NCBI RefSeq assembly: GCF_003590095.1
Contig: NC_039482.1
Location: forward strand, 5,039,657-5,103,656
DNA from: Trichoplusia ni
Taxonomy: Eukaryota; Arthropoda; Insecta; Lepidoptera; Noctuidae
Reading direction: 5' to 3'
DNA: 64,000 bases
In this document: in pieces, positions 58,729-64,000 of the stretch
Numbering within the stretch: the stretch's first letter is position 1
Layout of the letters: each line of letters starts with the position of its first letter
Notes under the pieces: generated by a model
Told to the model about the DNA's origin: nothing
Seen by the model: the letters and a program-made list of their open reading frames with translations, nothing else
Database searches by the model: none
Program-made: the position numbers and the translations under genes

Positions 58729-61621
58729 TTAGTTTAATTTATGTTTTAATACATTAATAACTTTACTGCGAAAAGCATTTCTGTTAAGCATAAAAATATC
58801 AATATCTATAAAATGTTCATTGTATATTTGCGTGAGACGCTGAAGGGGTGCACGTTTACCTGCGTTTGTCCGGCAAGATGCCTGATCAAACAATTTGTAG
58901 TCACGCACCCCACGACGATGAATTGATCTAGGGACCACAAGTTTAATATCATTAATAAGATCTATACAATTTAGCTTATTATGATAAAGGTCGTGTAGTG
59001 CCATTACTTGCAGAAGCATTCGTCTATTCTCAAGTGAGAGCAAATTATACATTTTTAAAAGATCTTTGTAAATAACGCGTGGAAGTTGGCATCTGAATTG
59101 CATTGTTTTTAAGAATTTTCGTTGTACTTTTTCAATGGCTATTTTGTATTTGTTATATAAAGGATCCCATATCAGACAGGCATATTCGAGTTGGGAGCGA
59201 ATAAGTGAACGATACAGGTGTAAAAGTGTGCAAGGGCGCTTGAAGTCGCTAGCTGTTCTGATTACAAATCCGTACATTTTAAATGCTCTGGTTATGATGT
59301 TTTCTATATGTTGATCCAAATGTAATTTACTGTCAAATAGTATTCCCAGGTCTCTAAGGTTCGTTACTCTGTTTAGGTTAGTACTATTTAGGTTGTAATT
59401 ATAATTTATTATAGCTTTGTTTTTAGTAAAGCTGATGACTTGGCATTTGGGTACACTTAAATTTAGCTTATTGACTGTACAGTATTCAGTGAGTCGGTTA
59501 AGATCGCCCTGAAGTTCTAAGCAGTCATTATAATTTGTTATGGTTTTATATAATTTCAAGTCATCAGCATATAAAAGAAAATGTGTGTATTTAAAGCATT
59601 TATTTATGTCGTTTATGAAAATGAGAAAAAGGAGAGGTCCTAGTATAGAACCCTGAGGAATACCAGATGTCATACCAGCACTACCCGATTTGTACCCATT
59701 AATCACGACTATCAGGCTGCGGTTAGTAATATATGAGCAAAACCACCGCAAAAGATTGCCCCTAATTCCATTAAAAGCTATTTTATTAAGAAGGATTTCA
59801 TGGTCCACCCTGTCAAATGCCTTCTGAAAATCTGTATAGACAGCGTCCACTTGAACGCCCTTATCGAAACTACGGAAGAGAAAATTTGAGTAAATTGCTA
59901 AGTTCGTCATAGTGGATTTTTGTTTAACAAAACCGTGTTGTTCAGGAATAATATAGTTATGAATGAAGGGATAGATGGCACTGTGAACAAGCTTCTCGAA
60001 AACCTTTGAGATTGCACTGATGATAGATATTGGACGGTAATTTGTGACGTCATGTTTTGAACCACTTTTATGGATTGGGACAATGTACGAGCTTTTCCAT
60101 ATGTCGGGAAAGACACCCTCAGTGATGCACTTGTTAAATACGTTGTGTAAAGGTTTACATATTGATTTGGCAGTATGCTTAAGAAAAACTGCTGGCAGGC
60201 CATCAGGTCCTGGACCTTTGGAAGGGTCTAGTTTTTGTAATTCCTTTTTAACATCAATTTCGTCAAAATATATATGGTGTAATAAATCACATTGATCTGA
60301 ATCATCATAACGTGGTGACCATTGAGGAGTTAAGGTAGACGGCTGATAAACCGATTGGAAAAATGAGGAAAACAAGTTACAAATAGTTTCTGGATCTTGC
60401 GAGGAATGGTTGTTGTTGACGGTAGACCTACTTTGGTTTTTTTGTTAGCTATATAGGACCAGAAATATTTAACGTTTTTGGGAATGGAGTCCTCTACGGA
60501 ATTAATATATTTATTGTAACATCTTGTAGCCTCACCTTTAAAACGGGTTCTGAATAATGAAAATATTTCATAATCTGAGTCATTTTTGTATATTTTCCAC
60601 CTGATCCAGGCCTTACGTTTGTTTTTGTATATATGTATGAGAGATGGGCTAAACCATATTGGATACCGTACTGGTTTAAATTTTGAAAGCGGTACATTTT
60701 TTTGACAATATTATAAATTAATTCATAGAAAAGGTTAACCGCATTCTTTGCGGGTAATTGGTCGAGAGTCGTGTTCCAAGAGACATCCGCCAACTCTTTA
60801 TTTAGAAAATCGTAATTGGCCTTAAAGAAGTTAGGTTTTCTCACGGAGTTACGGTTCATGAGTTTAATGTTAGATGTGAAGGGAATCATAATATAAAATG
60901 GAGGATGATGACCGTCTATTGGGACAGAAATCAAGTCCTGCGCTTGCAACACGGAGCAGTCAGTTATGTTAGTAATGCATAAGTCCAATATTCTTCCGTT
61001 ACGATTTCTAATTGTATTATATTGCGAAGCATTGTGAAGAGTCATAAAGCTGCGCAACCCATCACAAACCGTCGATGTCCCCGTACAAACAAGGGCAGAA
61101 GAATCCGCTTGATCCTGCCAATAAGCATCAGGTATATTGTAATCTCCGACCAGTAACAGGTTGAATATGCTATAATCTCTCACGATATCCCTTAAAACTT
61201 CAAAATACAAATTATAAACCACTATGGGTGACCTATCTGGTATGTACACAGCTCCAAGTAAATAACAGCCAGTTAATTCGCTACTCGGTAACTGGACGAG
61301 AACTAATTCCATAAACTTGGATATTGGTGTTAGTGACGGTACAGTGAGACGACAGGGTTTGAGACACTTCATGACTGCCACCAAAACCCCTCCCCCGTCT
61401 GATTTTTGCGTCAATTTTAGGTCCCTGTCACATCTGTAAACAATATATCGTTTGTCTATGAACTCGTCATCGTGTATATTATCGTTTAGCCAGGTTTCCG
61501 ACAAGATGATTATGTCATACGAATTTGACATTATGTTAAAGAATATTGTTTTCAACTTAGTACGCATGCCGCGACAATTTTGATAGTAAACTGATAAGTT
61601 GTTTATGTTCTGATTAGCCAT
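58729..61621 (-). pseudogene. LINE ORF2: endonuclease and reverse transcriptase, broken by two frameshifts
   Basis: The start at 61621 opens an APE-type endonuclease: NCRGMRTKLKT, SETWLND, GGGVLVAV, LLVGDYNIPDAYW and GHHPPF (the catalytic-His region). The reverse transcriptase follows: KLDPSKGPGPDGLPA, NYRPISIISAISKVFEKLV, VYTDFQKAFDRVDHEILL, SGIPQGSILGPLLF, and FLLYADDLKLY (YADD at 59571-59560). The C-terminal jockey-type segment ends at 58729. The frame changes at two runs of seven A (60703-60697 and 60443-60437 on the minus strand); the middle stretch is open in the third frame with no stop. Total span about 2.9 kb, normal for the group. The two shifts may be real decay or homopolymer length errors. 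Confidence 0.85.
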
Positions 61622-61881
61622 TATTAATGAAATAGTTCATAAGTAGCATTAGTATTAGTATTTTTTTATGAGTATTAAAGTATTGTGTTGCCAACCTACA
61701 CGTTAAAGGTATTGAGAAGATAACCAAAATCTCTGAATATGTAGTTTGCTTCTGCAAGTATCCTAACCATAATATAGTAATGTATATGATAGTACTGCAA
61801 ATTAATAAATAGTATATAGTATAATCGTTAAAGGCACAGTAAGTAAATAAACAAACATAATAATTGAAATGATTTTCTGTT

Positions 61882-62736
61882 TTACGTGGAGGAGTTAGTC
61901 TTAGCACTTTTAGTATTAGCCTTAATTTTTCCGATGTCTTCAATCGTTCGAATAGCCAGCACAGCAGAGTTTTCAGTCTCTCTGACGAGTATTGTAGAAT
62001 GCTTAGTCCAAACAAATTTGTAACCCTCACTACTTGCTGCTTCCCGGGCCTTCCGAAAAAGCTGCTTGTTTCGTAGCGTGAGATGTTCGTTCACGAAGAC
62101 TTTATGTGAGGTGCCCGATATTCCTAGTTGTTCTGAAGACAATCCCTTCTTTAGTCTGTATGCGCTTATTATATTGTCTCGTTGGATTCTTGTTGTAAAT
62201 TTCGCAACAATATTCTTGGGCTTGTTATTCTGCGCAGCGTGAGGAACACGGTGTATGGAGACAACATCTTCTTTCCGGATGCTGTATCCAATCTGCTTAC
62301 CCAAACATTCAAGCAGGTCAGTAAGATTCTCATTCCGTCTTTCAGGTATGTTGGAGATTTCTACGTTGCACTGCCTTGCTTGCTGCTCCAACAAGTCTAT
62401 TTTTGCCTCTAAATCTAGGACAGTTTTTTCGTATTTTGTATTTGTTTGCATGGACAACTCATCCACGCGATTTTTGAGGTCATTATACTGGTCATCCCTG
62501 AACTGTTTCGAATTCTTTAGGTCGGTAACTTCCTCTGACAACTCTGCGCACTGTAACGCAATTTTCGACTGCTCCGTAACTAATGATTTAAGCTCTTGTT
62601 TAATATCAATTTTATGTTGATCAAGATCGTTTCTTATGCTATTGATATTTTGTTTTATTTGTTCGAAATTATTGTTCATATCCTGGCGCCAGTCCTTAAA
62701 TGTTTGCAACAACTCAGATTTAAAAGCATTAAACAT
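61882..62736 (-). CDS. LINE ORF1: coiled-coil and FP-like domain protein
   Basis: The 284-codon open part has a coiled coil (about residues 1-115, e.g. NNNFEQIKQNINSIRNDLDQ) followed by a domain with CNVEISNIPER, VSIHRVPH, NIVAKFTTRIQRDNIISAYR, LGISGTSHKVFVNEHLT and a GYKFVWTKHSTILVRE end. That C-terminal part resembles the FP25K-like domain found in ORF1 of insect Jockey/CR1 elements and in baculoviruses. It would act as the RNA-binding chaperone of the element. The true start is probably the ATG at 62855: the first 26 codons are in another frame, and a one-base loss near 62780 separates them from the RKRKTPESEA segment that leads into the open part. Confidence 0.75.
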   Translation of the reverse strand: MFNAFKSELLQTFKDWRQDMNNNFEQIKQNINSIRNDLDQHKIDIKQELKSLVTEQSKIALQCAELSEEVTDLKNSKQFRDDQYNDLKNRVDELSMQTNTKYEKTVLDLEAKIDLLEQQARQCNVEISNIPERRNENLTDLLECLGKQIGYSIRKEDVVSIHRVPHAAQNNKPKNIVAKFTTRIQRDNIISAYRLKKGLSSEQLGISGTSHKVFVNEHLTLRNKQLFRKAREAASSEGYKFVWTKHSTILVRETENSAVLAIRTIEDIGKIKANTKSAKTNSST

Positions 62737-62855
62737 ATCCAGAGCTTCACTTTCCGGTGTTTTACGCTTCCTGCTAGAGTGATATTTTGAGTAAATTCTG
62801 GTGTCGAAGGTATGTCCGGGTTAGATGAGCTTTGTTTGTTTGGTGACCGCAACAT

Positions 62856-63358
62856 TGTAAAGCTTCAGTTGATGTGCAGTCGTTTTTAGTAAATTTTAAA
62901 TAATGAGCTATTGGAAGGTACACATATACTATAGGTCGGCGCAAACATGCAGGTAGTGGTCTATAATTTCACGTCGCAGCGCTCACTGACCGTGGCTGAA
63001 TGGCTTCTACGTTCAACTTGGTGGCCGCTCGACACGGGGTGGTCGACGGTTCGAGCCCCGCCAATCACTTGACTTTTTCAATGTTTCTTTAAATTAAAAT
63101 TTATCATAAATTTAATAAATAACTTACAATCTGTGTTTCGGTGCAGTCTTGTGTGAATGAGATGGAAAACCAAAATCCAATATGGACGCCGTCGTAAATA
63201 GCAATCTCCACAAGATAGTAAGAGAGGGTCCGATGTTCTTTAGAGTGCGCACTCAAAAAACAAAATTAAACAAGTGAAATACACTGCAGCAACCAACTAC
63301 ACGTCCTATCACAGCAATATTTAATATGAAGTCTAACTAAGTTTTTCCTTCTTTCCAG
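62856..63358. other. Gap between LINE and next exon, with tRNA-like piece
   Basis: Contains a possible 5'UTR of the LINE, and at 62985-63070 a tRNA-like segment on the plus strand (A box TGGCTGAATGGC at 62993, B box GGTTCGAGCCC at 63048). T-stem pairing is poor (three of five pairs), so a working tRNA is unlikely. The acceptor TTCTTTCCAG ends the interval. Confidence 0.45.
62985..63070 (+). repeat. tRNA-like sequence (SINE head or tRNA relic)
   Basis: A and B boxes are 44 bases apart and near consensus, with a GC-rich arm between them (GGCCGCTCGACACGGGGTGG). No clear acceptor stem. It could drive Pol III transcription, but I do not call it a tRNA gene. Confidence 0.4.
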
Positions 63359-64000
63359 GTGAACGTTGAAATGGTGATCAAGTGTTAGTGTTCAGTGATC
63401 ACGATGGCAGTGAACAGCCCAGGAGGTTATCCACCCGTTTCTCCCAAACCACACACTCCGAAGAGTCCACGACACTTCATATTCCCCCAAAAAAGCCCTT
63501 CCATTGCATCCAGCACCTCTTCCTCAGGCTACTACACTCCGCAGTCAGTCTGCAGCTATGACAAACACAACCCACCCCCAAAGTCCCCGATAGCTCACGG
63601 ACACCGTAGCCCAATGTCTCCTCGTCACTTCAACTTCCCCCAAAAGTCACCATCAGGCCGATCCAGTCCGTGTTTCGAGCGCGCCAACCTGCACTACAGC
63701 ACGTCTCTGAAGCACAGCCGCCGGGAGAAGTCCAGGTCGCCCAAACCGCCCCCCGTGCACATCCACACGAACCCTGGCTATGTGTCCCCTAACCGCACGC
63801 GGAAACTGTACGGTTCTACTTCCACAGTGAGCTCGCCGCGACTAGCGACGTCACCGAGTATAGTGTCAAGCCACACTGATGACTCCACTGACGCGATGCC
63901 CGGGACACCCTCAGCGATACTTCACGATGCTGACGACGAAGCTACTACAATATCTTCGAAAATCTGTCGCAAGTCCACATCAGATTTGACGGATATGACT
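63359..64000 (+). CDS. Ser/Pro-rich protein, first coding exon (coding from 63404, partial)
   Basis: A good acceptor (TTCTTTCCAG) at 63358 opens an exon with 45 nt of 5'UTR and an ATG at 63404 in a good context (TCACGATGG). The frame stays open to the window end (199 codons). The protein is rich in Ser, Pro and basic residues, with at least a dozen Ser-Pro or Thr-Pro sites, and two near-identical units, SPRHFIFPQKSPS and SPRHFNFPQKSPS, about 46 residues apart; a third set of PPxxSP motifs lies between. It then turns acidic (DDSTD, DADDEA). This looks like the disordered N-terminus of a larger phosphoprotein or signalling protein, a target of proline-directed kinases. I do not recognise the family. 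A five-codon upstream ORF precedes the start. A first exon at 18602-18746 is a candidate. Confidence 0.8.
63371..63388 (+). promoter_or_regulatory. Short upstream ORF before the Ser/Pro-rich start
   Basis: ATG GTG ATC AAG TGT TAG lies entirely in the 5'UTR of the exon starting at 63359, ending 15 bases before the main ATG. Its own context (TTGAAATGG) is reasonable, so it could lower translation of the main frame. Confidence 0.5.

Larger units (their letters stand above)
58527..62855 (-). mobile_element. Near-complete non-LTR retrotransposon (Jockey/CR1 group)
   Basis: Read on the minus strand: ORF1 start at 62855, ORF1 to 61882, a gap of about 260 bases, ORF2 from 61621 to 58729, a 3'UTR of about 190 bases and a 16-base poly-A (58542-58527). 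The two-ORF layout, an APE-type endonuclease before the reverse transcriptase, and a poly-A end place it in the Jockey superfamily; the exact clade is not certain. The 5' end is not defined and may extend into 62856-63350. I found no target-site duplication by eye. It sits 0.5 kb upstream of the first coding exon of the next gene, in the opposite direction. Confidence 0.85.

Noticed and set aside
61614..62030. 138-codon minus-strand ORF between the LINE ORFs
   Set aside because: It overlaps the end of ORF1 in another frame and then runs through the AT-rich gap; no RNA-binding or enzyme motif.
1..64000. CRISPR arrays, prophage, operons or prokaryotic systems
   Set aside because: No regularly spaced repeats or bacterial gene layout; introns and repeat types show an insect nuclear genome.

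Overview
The window is nuclear DNA from an insect, very probably a moth or butterfly. It is AT-rich, its genes are intron-rich with short exons and GT/AG junctions, and the non-coding DNA is full of dispersed sequence of the Lepidoptera type: LINE 3' tails ending in AGCTAGT, endonuclease-reverse transcriptase C-terminal scraps, tRNA-headed SINEs and MITE-like elements. No prokaryotic operon, CRISPR array or viral genome was seen.

Bases 1-13366 form a compact cluster of conserved single-copy genes, largely missed by simple ORF calling because the exons are short. In order: a CIP2A homologue (minus, 3' part off the left edge), FKBP12 (plus, 3 exons), PEX10 (minus, one coding exon), MRGBP (minus, 5 exons) and NIPP1/PPP1R8 (plus, 9 exons). 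The exon chains of FKBP12, MRGBP and NIPP1 close perfectly in frame from start to stop (108, 248 and 347 residues). CIP2A/FKBP12 and MRGBP/NIPP1 are head-to-head pairs with spacers of 607 and 513 bases; FKBP12 and PEX10 converge. CIP2A, FKBP12 and NIPP1 are each tied, in other animals, to a Ser/Thr phosphatase (PP2A, calcineurin and PP1).

Bases 13367-58526 hold no convincing protein-coding gene. A GC-rich patch near 18560-18746 looks like a promoter and first non-coding exon (Inr plus DPE, then a strong GTGAGT donor). The rest is repeats, relic LINE pieces, MITE-like elements, a small retroposed insert with clean target-site duplications, and a few unexplained hairpins. Bases 58527-62855 hold a near-complete non-LTR retrotransposon on the minus strand (ORF1 with coiled coil and FP-like domain, ORF2 with endonuclease and reverse transcriptase, 3' poly-A). 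Two of its frameshifts lie in 7-base A runs.

At 63359 a splice acceptor leads into the first coding exon of a plus-strand gene for a Ser/Pro-rich protein that runs off the right edge. It may be joined to the 18602-18746 exon by an intron of about 44.6 kb; that link is inference. I found no clearly new multi-gene system. The best leads are the candidate distant promoter, the shared GTCAAAT-type motif in the promoters of the cluster, the LINE, two structured GC hairpins in the long intron, and several well-delimited mobile-element insertions.
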